Assembly: GCA_047975325.1 (NCBI GenBank)
Contig: JBKEDF010000084.1
Coordinates: forward strand, 1 to 60,987
From: JBKEDF01 sp047975325
Lineage (GTDB): Bacteria > Pseudomonadota > Alphaproteobacteria > Rhodobacterales > Rhodobacteraceae
Direction: 5' to 3'
DNA length: 60,987 nt
Under the pieces are notes generated by a model. It saw only the letters and a list, made by a program, of their open reading frames with translations, was not told the DNA's origin and searched no databases. The number at the start of each line of letters is the position of its first letter. Within the stretch, counting starts at the first letter, position 1. A program made the translations under genes and the position numbers. Positions 34,881 through 45,024 of the stretch are shown here, piece by piece.

Positions 34881-35681
34881 TCAGCCGCCCCAGACATAGA
34901 CGGCTGCAAAGAGAAACAGCCAGACCACATCGACGAAATGCCAGTACCAGGCGGCGGCTTCAAAACCGATATGTTGTTCAGGCGTGAAATGGCCCTTGTA
35001 GGCCCGGATCAGGCAGACCGTCAGGAAGATTGTCCCGATGATCACATGCGCCCCATGAAACCCCGTCGCCATAAAGAAATTCGCACCATAGATATTCCCG
35101 GCAAAGCCGAAGGCGGCATGGCTGTATTCATAGGCCTGAAGGATCGTGAAGAAGACACCAAGCACGATGGCCAGGATCAGGCCGTTTTTCATGTCGCGAC
35201 GATTGTTCTCATGAACCAGCGCATGGTGCGCCCAGGTGCAGGCCGCACCCGAACACAGCAGGATCAGCGTATTGATCAGCGGCAGGTGCCAGGGATCGAA
35301 GGTTTCGATACCGGCAGGCGGCCAGACGCCATCCACCGCCGGGGAAAGCGGCCCCATCGGGTACATCGCATTCTTGAAGAAGGACCAGAACCATGCCGAA
35401 AAGAACATGACTTCGGACATGATGAACATGATGAAGCCATAGCGCAGGCCGATCCGCACGACCGGTGTATGATCCCCGATCAGGCTTTCCTTGATGACAT
35501 CGGACCACCAGGCGTACATGACGTAAACCACCATGGCCGCGCCGATCAGGTACAGCCATGGACCGGATCCCTTCATCCAGAACACTGCTCCGAAAAGCAT
35601 GATAAAGGCCCCGAGCGCGCCCAGGAACGGCCAGATGGAGGGCGGCAGGATGTGATAGTCGTGATTCTTGGCATGCGCCAT
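34881..35681 (-). CDS. ctaE: Cytochrome c oxidase subunit III
   Basis: Integral membrane subunit of aa3 oxidase, 266 residues with seven predicted helices. MAHAKNHDYHILPPSIWPFL at the start is typical. Family landmarks are GLRYGFIMFIMSEVMFFSAW, the conserved acidic ETFDPWHLPLINTLILL region, TGFHGAHVIIGTIFL and the closing EAAAWYWHFVDVVWLFLF. Corresponds to Paracoccus/Rhodobacter CtaE. A terminator follows. Confidence 0.97.
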   Translation of the reverse strand: MAHAKNHDYHILPPSIWPFLGALGAFIMLFGAVFWMKGSGPWLYLIGAAMVVYVMYAWWSDVIKESLIGDHTPVVRIGLRYGFIMFIMSEVMFFSAWFWSFFKNAMYPMGPLSPAVDGVWPPAGIETFDPWHLPLINTLILLCSGAACTWAHHALVHENNRRDMKNGLILAIVLGVFFTILQAYEYSHAAFGFAGNIYGANFFMATGFHGAHVIIGTIFLTVCLIRAYKGHFTPEQHIGFEAAAWYWHFVDVVWLFLFAAVYVWGG

Positions 35682-35737
35682 GTCGGTCGTTCCCTCGTTC
35701 TATAATTCCCCGGGCTCCGTGCCCCCCGGGCTTGTCT

Positions 35738-36310
35738 TCAGTTTATCGTGTCTTGATCAGCCTCGGCAAGCGCCGCCTGCTGTTCAGGGGTCAGTTCCGT
35801 TTCGTGGAAAGTGTAGGAAAGCGTAATCACCTTCACATGTTTCGCCTCGCGATCCGTCACGATCTCGGGATCGACATAGAAGCTCACCGGCATGTCGACG
35901 CGTTCCCCGGGTTGCAACACCTGTTCGGTAAAGCAGAAACAATCGATCTTGGTGAAATACCCGCCTGCCGCATAGGGCGCGACATTATAGCTGGCCGTGC
36001 CGGCAACCGGGCGGTCTGTCGGGTTATAGGCCTCATAAAAGGCAAGACCGGTTTCGCCGATGCGCATCGTCATCTCACGCAGCTTGGGTTTGAATTCCCA
36101 GGGCATACCGCGTTCCAGCGATGCATCGAAGCGGACGATGATTGTCTGTTCAAGGATCTCCTCCGAAGCCACCGCCGCTGTTGCGGTTGTTCCACCAAAG
36201 CCCGTAACCCGGCAGAACCAGTTGTAAAACGGCACAGCCACGAAAGACAGCGACGCCATCAGGACGGCAACACCCAGAAGTTGCAGCGCGGTTTTCTGTT
36301 GCGGCTTCAT
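35738..36310 (-). CDS. ctaG: Cytochrome c oxidase assembly protein CtaG/Cox11
   Basis: Copper-delivery factor for the CuB site of subunit I. The 190-residue protein has one N-terminal membrane helix (about 9-28). Its periplasmic domain carries the copper motif KIDCFCFTEQVLQPGE (CFCF), and PVSFYVDPEIV is another Cox11 signature. The start overlaps the upstream 65-residue gene by 4 bases. Confidence 0.96.
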   Translation of the reverse strand: MKPQQKTALQLLGVAVLMASLSFVAVPFYNWFCRVTGFGGTTATAAVASEEILEQTIIVRFDASLERGMPWEFKPKLREMTMRIGETGLAFYEAYNPTDRPVAGTASYNVAPYAAGGYFTKIDCFCFTEQVLQPGERVDMPVSFYVDPEIVTDREAKHVKVITLSYTFHETELTPEQQAALAEADQDTIN

Positions 36311-36504
36311 CGGGTGGCGTCCCCATCCCGGGGCAGCAGTTCGGGGCGCAGAACGTGATCAAATCCCTGAACCGCCCCAACCTGTTTGACCTTGACCACA
36401 GTCAGGCCAAAGACAATCGCAACGAAACCCGCCAGCACCAGCCCAAGCCCAAGATTGCGGCCAAAGCGGCGATGATGGATTTCATGTTCCTGGCGCAAGG
36501 ACAT
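36307..36504 (-). CDS. Small membrane protein of the cta operon
   Basis: A 65-residue protein between ctaB and ctaG: a short charged, His-rich cytoplasmic head (LRQEHEIHHRRFGRN), one membrane helix (about residues 15-37, GLGLVLAGFVAIVFGLTVVK) and a short tail. A small gene in this place is known from the Paracoccus/Rhodobacter cta operons and is of unknown function; a role in oxidase assembly is inferred from position. ATG at 36504 chosen for the GGGGGTGG upstream; a GTG at 36513 is an alternative. It overlaps ctaG by 4 bases and starts just inside the end of ctaB. Confidence 0.8.
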   Translation of the reverse strand: MSLRQEHEIHHRRFGRNLGLGLVLAGFVAIVFGLTVVKVKQVGAVQGFDHVLRPELLPRDGDATR

Positions 36505-36506
36505 TG

Positions 36507-37445
36507 TCACCACCCCCCATTGCCGTGGATCCGGAGCGCCGCCTCGATCAGGAAGGCCCCGAAATGCAGGAAAAGATAGGAAAGCGAAAAGCGGAAAAAT
36601 TTCCGTTCCACGCGATAACCATCCGCTGTTGCCTGTTGTTCATCACGTCGCCAGATCTGAAAGGCGCCGATGATGAACCAAAGGTTCAGCGCAACCGCGA
36701 CGGCAAGGTAGAACGGCCCGCCGATCGGGGTGAACCCGGCCCCAAGTGCCACCGGAGCCAGCAGAAGCGTATAGACAAGGATATGCACCCGTGTGGCCTT
36801 GCGCCCGTTGGTGACGGTCAGCATCGGAACACCCGCCTTGTGGTAATCTTCCTTCATGAACAGGGCCAGCGCCCAGAAATGCGGTGGCGTCCACATGAAG
36901 ATCAGCGCGAACATCAGAACCGGCTCCAGCGCGATCCCGCCCGTCGCCGCCGCCCATCCGATCATCGGAGGAAAGGCCCCCGCCGCGCCGCCAATCACGA
37001 TATTCTGCGGGGTCGAACGTTTCAGCCAGATCGAATAGACCACCGCATAGAAAAAGATGGTGAAGGCCAGAAGCGCCGCCGCGACCCAGTTCGTGGCCAG
37101 CCAGAGCATCACCACCGCAAAACCCGAAAGCGTCAGCCCGATGGCCAGCGCCTCACCGGGCTGAACCTTGCCCAACGGAATCGGGCGGTTGCGGGTGCGT
37201 TTCATCACCGCGTCGATATCGGCATCCCACCACATGTTGAGCGCGCCCGAAGCCCCACCGCCAAGTGCGATGAAAAGGATCGCCGTCGCGCCAACAAAAG
37301 GATGAACCGAAACCGGCGCAACCAGCAGACCGACCATTGCGGTAAACACGACAAGCGACATGACGCGCGGCTTCAAAAGCGCGACGTAATCGCCAAAGCC
37401 CGCCTCTTTCGGGGCTGTCGAACTGTTGATCACCGCGTCGCTCAT
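36507..37445 (-). CDS. ctaB: Protoheme IX farnesyltransferase (haem O synthase)
   Basis: Membrane prenyltransferase adding a farnesyl chain to haem b, the first step to haem A. The 312-residue UbiA-family protein has about nine helices. Its Asp-rich prenyl-diphosphate motif is NMWWDADIDAVMKRTRNRPI. The second motif region is WTPPHFWALALFMKEDYHKA, followed by GVPMLTVTNG. Located directly after ctaC as in related oxidase operons. Confidence 0.97.
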   Translation of the reverse strand: MSDAVINSSTAPKEAGFGDYVALLKPRVMSLVVFTAMVGLLVAPVSVHPFVGATAILFIALGGGASGALNMWWDADIDAVMKRTRNRPIPLGKVQPGEALAIGLTLSGFAVVMLWLATNWVAAALLAFTIFFYAVVYSIWLKRSTPQNIVIGGAAGAFPPMIGWAAATGGIALEPVLMFALIFMWTPPHFWALALFMKEDYHKAGVPMLTVTNGRKATRVHILVYTLLLAPVALGAGFTPIGGPFYLAVAVALNLWFIIGAFQIWRRDEQQATADGYRVERKFFRFSLSYLFLHFGAFLIEAALRIHGNGGW

Positions 37446-37511
37446 ATCGCTACCGCTTTGTCATCATGGGGGCATTGCCGCCCCTTCTCCCGCTTTCCGG
37501 TCACGTCCGTC

Positions 37512-38396
37512 TCAGTTCGTCAATGCCGGAAGGTTCACGTAACCGCCTTCTTCCCTGGCAGCCGCGATCCAGGCGTCATAGGTTTCCTGGCTCACGACCT
37601 TCACGGTGATCGGCATATAGGCATGGGCGATCCCGCAAAGTTCAGAACATTGACCAAAATAGATGCCTTCGCGTTCCGCATTGAACCAAAGATGTGCCAG
37701 ACGGCCGGGCACGGCATCCTGTTTCACGCCAAAGGCGGGGACTGTCCAGGAATGGATCACATCCGCACCCGTTACCGTCATCACCACGGTCTTGCCCACG
37801 GGTACGACAACGGAAGTATCGGTGGCCAGCAGGAATTCATCCTCGCTGAAACCCGCTTCGACAAGCTGCGCCTCAACCTCCGGGGTCAGGCGGTTATCGC
37901 CACCCGTTGCCGGCGCACCGATCATGTAGCTGTCATAGGCAACCTCATCATCGGTATATTCATAGTTCCAGTACCACTGGTAACCGGTGACCTTGATATT
38001 GATATCGCCTTCGGGAATTTCCTGCTGCTTGAACAGCACCGGCAACGAAAAGGCCCCGATAACGACCAGGATCAGGATCGGTACAATGGTCCAGGCAACC
38101 TCCAGCGGGCTGTTATGGGTGAAGGTTGCCGGGGTGGGGTTGCGTTTCTGGTTGAAACGATAGGCGCACCACAGGATCAGCCCTGTCACGAAAAGCACGA
38201 TGAAGGTGATGATGATCAGGATAAACCCGTCCAGCCAGTAAAGATCACGGGCCAGTTCCGTTGCGGCAGGTTGAAATCCTGTCTTGCCGTCTACCGGCTT
38301 TCCGACGATTTCCAGATCCTGCGCCATCGCGGCCCCGGCAACCGTCCCCACCCCGATGAGGGCGGCCATGCTGGACAGACATTTCTTCATGCGCAT
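37512..38396 (-). CDS. ctaC: Cytochrome c oxidase subunit II
   Basis: Copper A subunit that receives electrons from cytochrome c. The 294-residue protein has a signal sequence (about 1-24), two membrane helices (about 50-75 and 95-115) and a periplasmic cupredoxin domain with a complete CuA site: His in DVIHSWTVPAFGVK and the cluster CSELCGIAHAYMP. The aromatic electron-entry motif YQWYWNYEY is present. First gene of the cta operon, divergent from tldD. An ATG two codons downstream (38390) is an alternative start. Confidence 0.97.
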   Translation of the reverse strand: MRMKKCLSSMAALIGVGTVAGAAMAQDLEIVGKPVDGKTGFQPAATELARDLYWLDGFILIIITFIVLFVTGLILWCAYRFNQKRNPTPATFTHNSPLEVAWTIVPILILVVIGAFSLPVLFKQQEIPEGDINIKVTGYQWYWNYEYTDDEVAYDSYMIGAPATGGDNRLTPEVEAQLVEAGFSEDEFLLATDTSVVVPVGKTVVMTVTGADVIHSWTVPAFGVKQDAVPGRLAHLWFNAEREGIYFGQCSELCGIAHAYMPITVKVVSQETYDAWIAAAREEGGYVNLPALTN

Positions 38397-38570
38397 CTTG
38401 CTTTTCCCGTTTCGGTTCCGTGCCCGTTTTCGGGCCTATATCCGGATCATGCCCCAATGCGGGCAGAATCCCGTTGTTTCCGTCTCCGGTGAAACCATAT
38501 TAAACACCGGACGACAAGAGAAACCATCGCGGCAAAGCACCGCCAATTGACCTCGATCAAGGACATAGCC

Positions 38571-39992
<1,422 letters not shown>

Positions 39993-40020
39993 CACCCGCC
40001 CTTGGCCCTTGGGGGCAGCC

Positions 40021-42156
40021 TCAACCGTTTAGCGGTATCGGCTCCCCCCTACCCGCCAGTCGGGCAATGATGCGGGCTATGACATGTGATCTTTCCGGCA
40101 GGCGGGTCGCAATCCAGGCATGACGCGCCAGCGACACCTGCGTCAAAAGATCAATCCTTGCCGGATCCGGCAAGGGTGCCTCCCGCGCATAGCCTTGCAG
40201 AAAAGCCGTCCCGTGGGCCTCCAACGGGCCGGGGCGCCCCCAATGGCGCAATTCCATCTCCTGCAGATGCGCGATGAAATTACCCAGATCGATTGCCGGA
40301 TCCCCCATCGTGAACAGGTCAAGGTCAAGCAGCCAGACCCGATCCGGCGCAATAATGACCTGATCAGGATAGAAATCACGGTGAATACCGGTAGGGCGCC
40401 CCTGCGGGAGCGCACGGAGCTTCGCCGTCAGATCATCGCCGATCCGGGTCAGATCCGTGCAAAGCGCGGGATGGGCCCCGGCGGCATGGTCAATGGCATC
40501 GCGCATCACCTTGCTTTCATCCCCGAATGACCAAGGCATGCGCGCATGGGTGGCAGGCCAGGGCGGAACCGCGTGCAACCGCGCAAGCGCCCGGCCCGCC
40601 GCCCGTGCCGGTCCCGTATCGGCACCGGGTTGCAGAAGATCCGTCAGAAGCCGCCCCTCGACACGTTCCTGCATCCAGATATCCGCCCCGGGCAAGACAC
40701 CCATGGCCTTTGGCACGGCAATTTCACCGTCAAGCCCCTGGCCGCGCAGGTAGTGATGAAGCGCGGGCGTTTTGTGATCCAGCCCCTTGATCCGCAGCTT
40801 GCCATAGGTTTCGAAATCCCGTCCGACCGCATCCCGGCCACGATAGGCAACAAGCGCACGCCGCCCCGGCCTGTCGCGCAGCAATTCCGGCGTATCAAGA
40901 TTGACCTCCCTTCCCCATGCCGCGGAAATCGCATGCTGCATGCGACCGCGATCAAGCGCGCGGGCAAGCGCGCCATGTGGTCCGGCCAGTTCCGCCGCAC
41001 AGCGCAGCAACGAGGCGGATTTTTCCGGCCAATCGCTGCTGCGACGCCGAAACGGTTCACAGACGAGCGCCGCCAGCGCCGCCGCATGGTAAAGTGCTGC
41101 CGAATCTGGCACCGTTGCCACGGTTTCATATCCGTCCCGAAAGGCCCGGCCCAGCGTTTCCGCCAGACCGGAAGGCAACCCGTCCAGTATCCTGTCCGCA
41201 TCCAGCCGGGCCAGAAAACTGCCAAGATCCGCCAGAACCGGGCCAGGCCCTGCCCGATCCCAATCGATAAAATGTGGCCTCTCCTTGTCCAGTACCACCT
41301 GATCGGCACTGAAATCGCCATGGTAAAACCCGATCCGACCAGGATTTCGGGCAAGCCCCATCGCCAGTCCCGCAGCAAGGGCATCGGCCTCGGCCGCAAG
41401 CGGTGGCAAAAGCTGCTTCAAGGCGTACAGGGCAGCCCCGCAGGGGTGCAAGGCGTGCGCACCTTCCGGCGCAGGCAGTTGGTGAAGCACGGCCAGCACC
41501 GATCCGATCCGGGCATATGTCGCGGGATCGCGCTGCGCATTGGCCACCTCCCCCGCAACCCAGGCCTGCAAAAGAATACCGCGCGCAGGATCCATGCCCA
41601 GGATTGGCGCGCCGCCCTGCATGACCGCCCGTTCGGCCGCAGCCTTCAGTGCGGCAAAACGCGCAGGTGGAACCGCCTTCAAAAGGCCAAGGGGCCGCCC
41701 CCCCCGATCAATCCGCACAACAAGACGGCGACCGGGTTTATGCCGCAAAACGACCGGCGCATCTGCCCCCGGCCCTATCAGACCTGCCAGAAACTCCGCC
41801 GCCGCCTCGGAATCCAGCAGGGTTTTGGCCATCTTGATCTTCCGGTCCAAACCACCCGGCATGACAACCGTGCAGGCTTCATCCAGATAGCGCACCGGGC
41901 TATCGGCGCGGCGCCACACGGCACGGTGCAGATAATCGGCGTAGCGTCGGGCATTCACAGCCCGGACAATCAGGCCCGCGCCACCATCATCAAGGCGCAG
42001 GGTGCAGCTTTCACCCGGCTTGTAACGCAGATAATCCACTTGCAGGGGACCACCGCCAAGCCTCTTGCCCAAAGCCTCCGTATCCAACAGGAGCGCAAGG
42101 CCGGGCAAGCCCGGATCACGCGCAACGAGGCATCTGTCAGCACCCTCAAGCGACAT
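40021..42156 (-). CDS. Protein with two APH-type kinase domains and an extra N-lobe
   Basis: A 711-residue cytosolic protein of the aminoglycoside/choline-kinase-like phosphotransferase fold. Two complete catalytic loops are visible: YHGDFSADQVVLD (Asp281) with HFIDWDRAG (about 296-303), and HRDFYPDQVIIA (Asp594) with LLDLDLF (about 609-614). A repeated N-lobe motif occurs three times, LRYKPGESCTLRL (43-55), LRHKPGRRLVVRI (137-149) and LRDRPGRRALVAY (427-438), so the layout is N-lobe, then N-lobe plus C-lobe, then N-lobe plus C-lobe. Last gene of a five-gene glycan operon. The ATG at 42156 lies 11 bases inside the ABC gene, implying coupling. The phosphate acceptor is unknown; a sugar or glycolipid head group is inferred from context. 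Confidence 0.82.
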   Translation of the reverse strand: MSLEGADRCLVARDPGLPGLALLLDTEALGKRLGGGPLQVDYLRYKPGESCTLRLDDGGAGLIVRAVNARRYADYLHRAVWRRADSPVRYLDEACTVVMPGGLDRKIKMAKTLLDSEAAAEFLAGLIGPGADAPVVLRHKPGRRLVVRIDRGGRPLGLLKAVPPARFAALKAAAERAVMQGGAPILGMDPARGILLQAWVAGEVANAQRDPATYARIGSVLAVLHQLPAPEGAHALHPCGAALYALKQLLPPLAAEADALAAGLAMGLARNPGRIGFYHGDFSADQVVLDKERPHFIDWDRAGPGPVLADLGSFLARLDADRILDGLPSGLAETLGRAFRDGYETVATVPDSAALYHAAALAALVCEPFRRRSSDWPEKSASLLRCAAELAGPHGALARALDRGRMQHAISAAWGREVNLDTPELLRDRPGRRALVAYRGRDAVGRDFETYGKLRIKGLDHKTPALHHYLRGQGLDGEIAVPKAMGVLPGADIWMQERVEGRLLTDLLQPGADTGPARAAGRALARLHAVPPWPATHARMPWSFGDESKVMRDAIDHAAGAHPALCTDLTRIGDDLTAKLRALPQGRPTGIHRDFYPDQVIIAPDRVWLLDLDLFTMGDPAIDLGNFIAHLQEMELRHWGRPGPLEAHGTAFLQGYAREAPLPDPARIDLLTQVSLARHAWIATRLPERSHVIARIIARLAGRGEPIPLNG

Positions 42157-43897
42157 GGGAAACCGCCTCCGGGGGGCCATCTGCCACGACCCGCCCACCG
42201 GCCAGTTCCAGCACCCGGTCGGCGCGCGCGGCAAAATCCAGATCATGGGTGATCATCAGGACTGTCCGCCCCCTTGCCAGCCGCAGGATCGCCTGCTGGA
42301 CCGCCGCCTCCGAAACGCTGTCGAGACCGACCGTCGGTTCATCCAGCAGCAGCACCGGTGCGGGGCGCAGGGCCGCCCGGGCAAGCGCCAGCCGCTGACA
42401 TTGCCCGGCAGAAAAATTACCGCCACGTTCCTCGATCAGCGTGTCATAGCCATCGGGTAACGCCATGATGAAATCATGGGCATTGGCCAGACGGGCAGCG
42501 GCCTCGATCTCCTCCCCTGTCACATCCGAATGCGCGCCCAATGCAATATTTTCCGCCACCGTCATACGAAAAAGCAGTGGCTCCTGCGGGACATAGCTGA
42601 TCTGGCGACGCAAGGAGACGCGGGTAAAGTCGCGCAGATCCCACCCATCAAGGCAGATCGCCCCCTGATCCGGATCGGCCAGTCGCAGGATCAGGCTCGC
42701 CATGGTCGATTTTCCGGTCCCCGATGGCCCGGTAAGCGCCACGAATTGCCCCGGCGGGATATCGAAGGTCACATCCTTCAACACCGCCCGGTCGGAATGG
42801 CCGAAATGCAAGCCCCGGACGCTGATCGCACCACTGATATCGCGGGCCTCACATGTACCATCGGGGGGGCCGGGATCATGGTCCAGCAATTCCACCACCC
42901 GTTCCCCGGCGGCGGAAGCCTTGGCGAGGCGGGCGGAATATTTGGCGTAATCACGCACCGGACGGAAGGTATTTTTCATATAGGTGATGAAAACCAGCAA
43001 ATCGCCGGGGGTGATCCGCCCGTCCAGAACGGCCAGCGCCCCCACCCAAAGCACCAGCGCCGTGGCCAGTCCGACCAGCAGATCGACCCCACGTTCCAGC
43101 CCCGCCGAAAGCCGCGTACCACGGATACCTTCGCGCAAGCTCCGGGCATTGGCGGCGCCAAATCTGGCGTTTACGCGATCCTCCAGCCCAAGCGCCTGAA
43201 TTGCGCGCATCCCGGCAAAGGCCTCGGCTGCGGTCGCGGCCATGACCCCTTCGCGCCTGCGCTGTTCACGGCTGACCTTGCGGATCCGTCCCCCCATATG
43301 GGTGCTGAGCACTGCGAGGACCGGCAACGGCAGGAGTGCCACCAGCGCCAGCAGCGGATCAAGCCAGAACATCACCCCGATCATGCCCGCCAGCACCAGA
43401 AGATTGGCCGCGATGGGCATCAGCGCCGTCACGGCCGTTTCGCGCAACATCCCGACATCGCTGATCAACCGCATGGTGATATCGCCGGTACGCGCCCCGG
43501 TATGGAAGCTCAGCGGCAGATTTTGCAGATGCCGGAACAGCTCCGCACGGATATCCGTCAGCAACCGGTTCCCAGCCAGGGCAAGACAAAGCGTGGCAAG
43601 ATATTGGCAAAGCGCCCTCAGCCCCGTTGCAGCCACCAGCCCCAGCGCGCATAGCGCAAGGATCATCGTGATGCTCAGTGTACCGATTGCAGCCCCATCC
43701 CCCATCGGAACCAGCCTGTCGATCACGAATTTCAGCGGCCAGGGTTCAGCCAACTTCATGAGAGTGGCCGCAATCAGTGCCGCCCCGCCGCCCAGCATCA
43801 ACCCGTGATAGGGCCGCATGAAGGGCGCAAAGCGGCGCAGCACCCGGCCAATACCGGGCAATGCCTCTTGCAGGGTTTCGGGGCGTTTGGCCATCAT
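42146..43897 (-). CDS. MsbA-like ABC exporter (fused membrane and ATPase domains)
   Basis: A 583-residue half-transporter that would dimerise. The N-terminal six-helix export domain (about 20-310) includes FVIDRLVPMGDGAAIGT and THMGGRIRKVSREQRR. The ATPase domain (about 340-575) has Walker A ALTGPSGTGKSTMASLI, signature GGNFSAGQCQRLALARA (LSGGQ changed to FSAGQ), Walker B VLLLDEPTVGLDSVSE and H-loop MITHDLDFA. It resembles lipid A/glycolipid or drug exporters. Between glycosyltransferase and kinase genes, export or flipping of a glycolipid or glycan is the likely job. ATGA overlap with the upstream glycosyltransferase. Confidence 0.9.
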   Translation of the reverse strand: MMAKRPETLQEALPGIGRVLRRFAPFMRPYHGLMLGGGAALIAATLMKLAEPWPLKFVIDRLVPMGDGAAIGTLSITMILALCALGLVAATGLRALCQYLATLCLALAGNRLLTDIRAELFRHLQNLPLSFHTGARTGDITMRLISDVGMLRETAVTALMPIAANLLVLAGMIGVMFWLDPLLALVALLPLPVLAVLSTHMGGRIRKVSREQRRREGVMAATAAEAFAGMRAIQALGLEDRVNARFGAANARSLREGIRGTRLSAGLERGVDLLVGLATALVLWVGALAVLDGRITPGDLLVFITYMKNTFRPVRDYAKYSARLAKASAAGERVVELLDHDPGPPDGTCEARDISGAISVRGLHFGHSDRAVLKDVTFDIPPGQFVALTGPSGTGKSTMASLILRLADPDQGAICLDGWDLRDFTRVSLRRQISYVPQEPLLFRMTVAENIALGAHSDVTGEEIEAAARLANAHDFIMALPDGYDTLIEERGGNFSAGQCQRLALARAALRPAPVLLLDEPTVGLDSVSEAAVQQAILRLARGRTVLMITHDLDFAARADRVLELAGGRVVADGPPEAVSHVA

Positions 43898-45024
43898 GCC
43901 GCCTCACGGGTGGCAAGGGCAAGGATCCGCGCGGCAACCCCGGCCCAGCTATGGCGGGCAAGGACATAGCGTCGTCCCATCGCCCCCATGCGGCGGGCCA
44001 GCGCGGGATTATCCGCGAGCCGGGCCAGCGCCCGCGCCAGCGCCGCCGGGTCATCCGGCGCGCAGATCAGCCCGGTTTCCCCATGCCGCACCAGCCCCGC
44101 CAGATCCCCGACATCGCTGGCCACGACCGGCAGGCCGGATGCCATATATTCATAGACTTTCAGCGGCGAAAAATAAAAGGGCTGATCCCCGGCATAGGGC
44201 GCCACCGCAATATCCATCCGGGCAAGCAAGCCGGGAACCTCCGCAGGCGTTACCGCCCCCGCAAGCTGCGCATCCAGCGTCGCCAATTCCGGTGCAAGGC
44301 GTTGCCGCTCCGGCCCGTCCCCCACGATCAGAAGTTCCGAACGGGGATAATCCATGCGCAGGATCGTCATCGCTTCCAACAGCGTTCCGACATCATGCCA
44401 GGGTCTCAAAGTTCCCAGAAACCCCACTGTCAGCCGCCCGTCAGGCCGCGCAACAGGCGGAAACCGATCCGGGTTCACCGCATTCGGAATGACTTCGATC
44501 CTTTGCGCACCGTGGGTGCGGGCGTAATCGGCCACGGGCCGGCTGACCGCGCTGATCATTCCTGCGGCTTTCATGGCGCGCCGGGTCCTGGCGGCTGCGG
44601 CTTCGGGCAAGGGCAGATAGCGATGGCGCGCACTTTCCTCGATCAGCGGGGCATTGACCTCCAGGACACCGGGAATGCCCTGACGCGCGGCTTCTTCCAT
44701 GGCAGCATGGGCAAAAAGCGCGTGACGTTCATAGATCAGATCAAATGGCCCGGCACTGCGCAGCGCGGCGGTCGTGGCATCATTCAGCGCCAGAAGCTTT
44801 CGCGCCCGATCCGCAGCATCACAGGATTTCGGCAAAGACCCCAATGGCATCAAATGCAGGTCGGCATATTCCGCAGGCACCTCACCTATCCTTGGCGAAA
44901 TCAGGGTGATCACAGCGCCCTGGGCAAGGAAGGCCGCAAGCATTTCCTGCGCATGGACCGATGCACCCTTGGTTCCGAAAATCTCGATCCCCGGATCGGT
45001 GCAGACATAGGCGATGCGCATCAT
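43894..45024 (-). CDS. GT4-family glycosyltransferase
   Basis: A 376-residue GT-B fold transferase. The N-terminal domain opens RIAYVCTDPGIEIFGTKGAS then VHAQEMLAAF, and the C-terminal nucleotide-sugar domain has LTVGFLGTLRPWHDVGTLLE, LLIVGDGPERQRLAPEL and VAPYAGDQPFYFSPLKVYEY followed by MASGLPVVASDVG (the E-x7-E region). It would add a sugar from an activated donor to a growing glycan. The ATG at 45024 overlaps the previous gene by 4 bases; the next ATG (45021) is equally possible. Donor and acceptor unknown. Confidence 0.9.
   Translation of the reverse strand: MMRIAYVCTDPGIEIFGTKGASVHAQEMLAAFLAQGAVITLISPRIGEVPAEYADLHLMPLGSLPKSCDAADRARKLLALNDATTAALRSAGPFDLIYERHALFAHAAMEEAARQGIPGVLEVNAPLIEESARHRYLPLPEAAAARTRRAMKAAGMISAVSRPVADYARTHGAQRIEVIPNAVNPDRFPPVARPDGRLTVGFLGTLRPWHDVGTLLEAMTILRMDYPRSELLIVGDGPERQRLAPELATLDAQLAGAVTPAEVPGLLARMDIAVAPYAGDQPFYFSPLKVYEYMASGLPVVASDVGDLAGLVRHGETGLICAPDDPAALARALARLADNPALARRMGAMGRRYVLARHSWAGVAARILALATREAA

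Noticed and set aside
36504..38492. 662-codon plus-strand frame over ctaB and ctaC
   Set aside because: Antisense shadow of recognisable oxidase genes; low-complexity basic product without domains.
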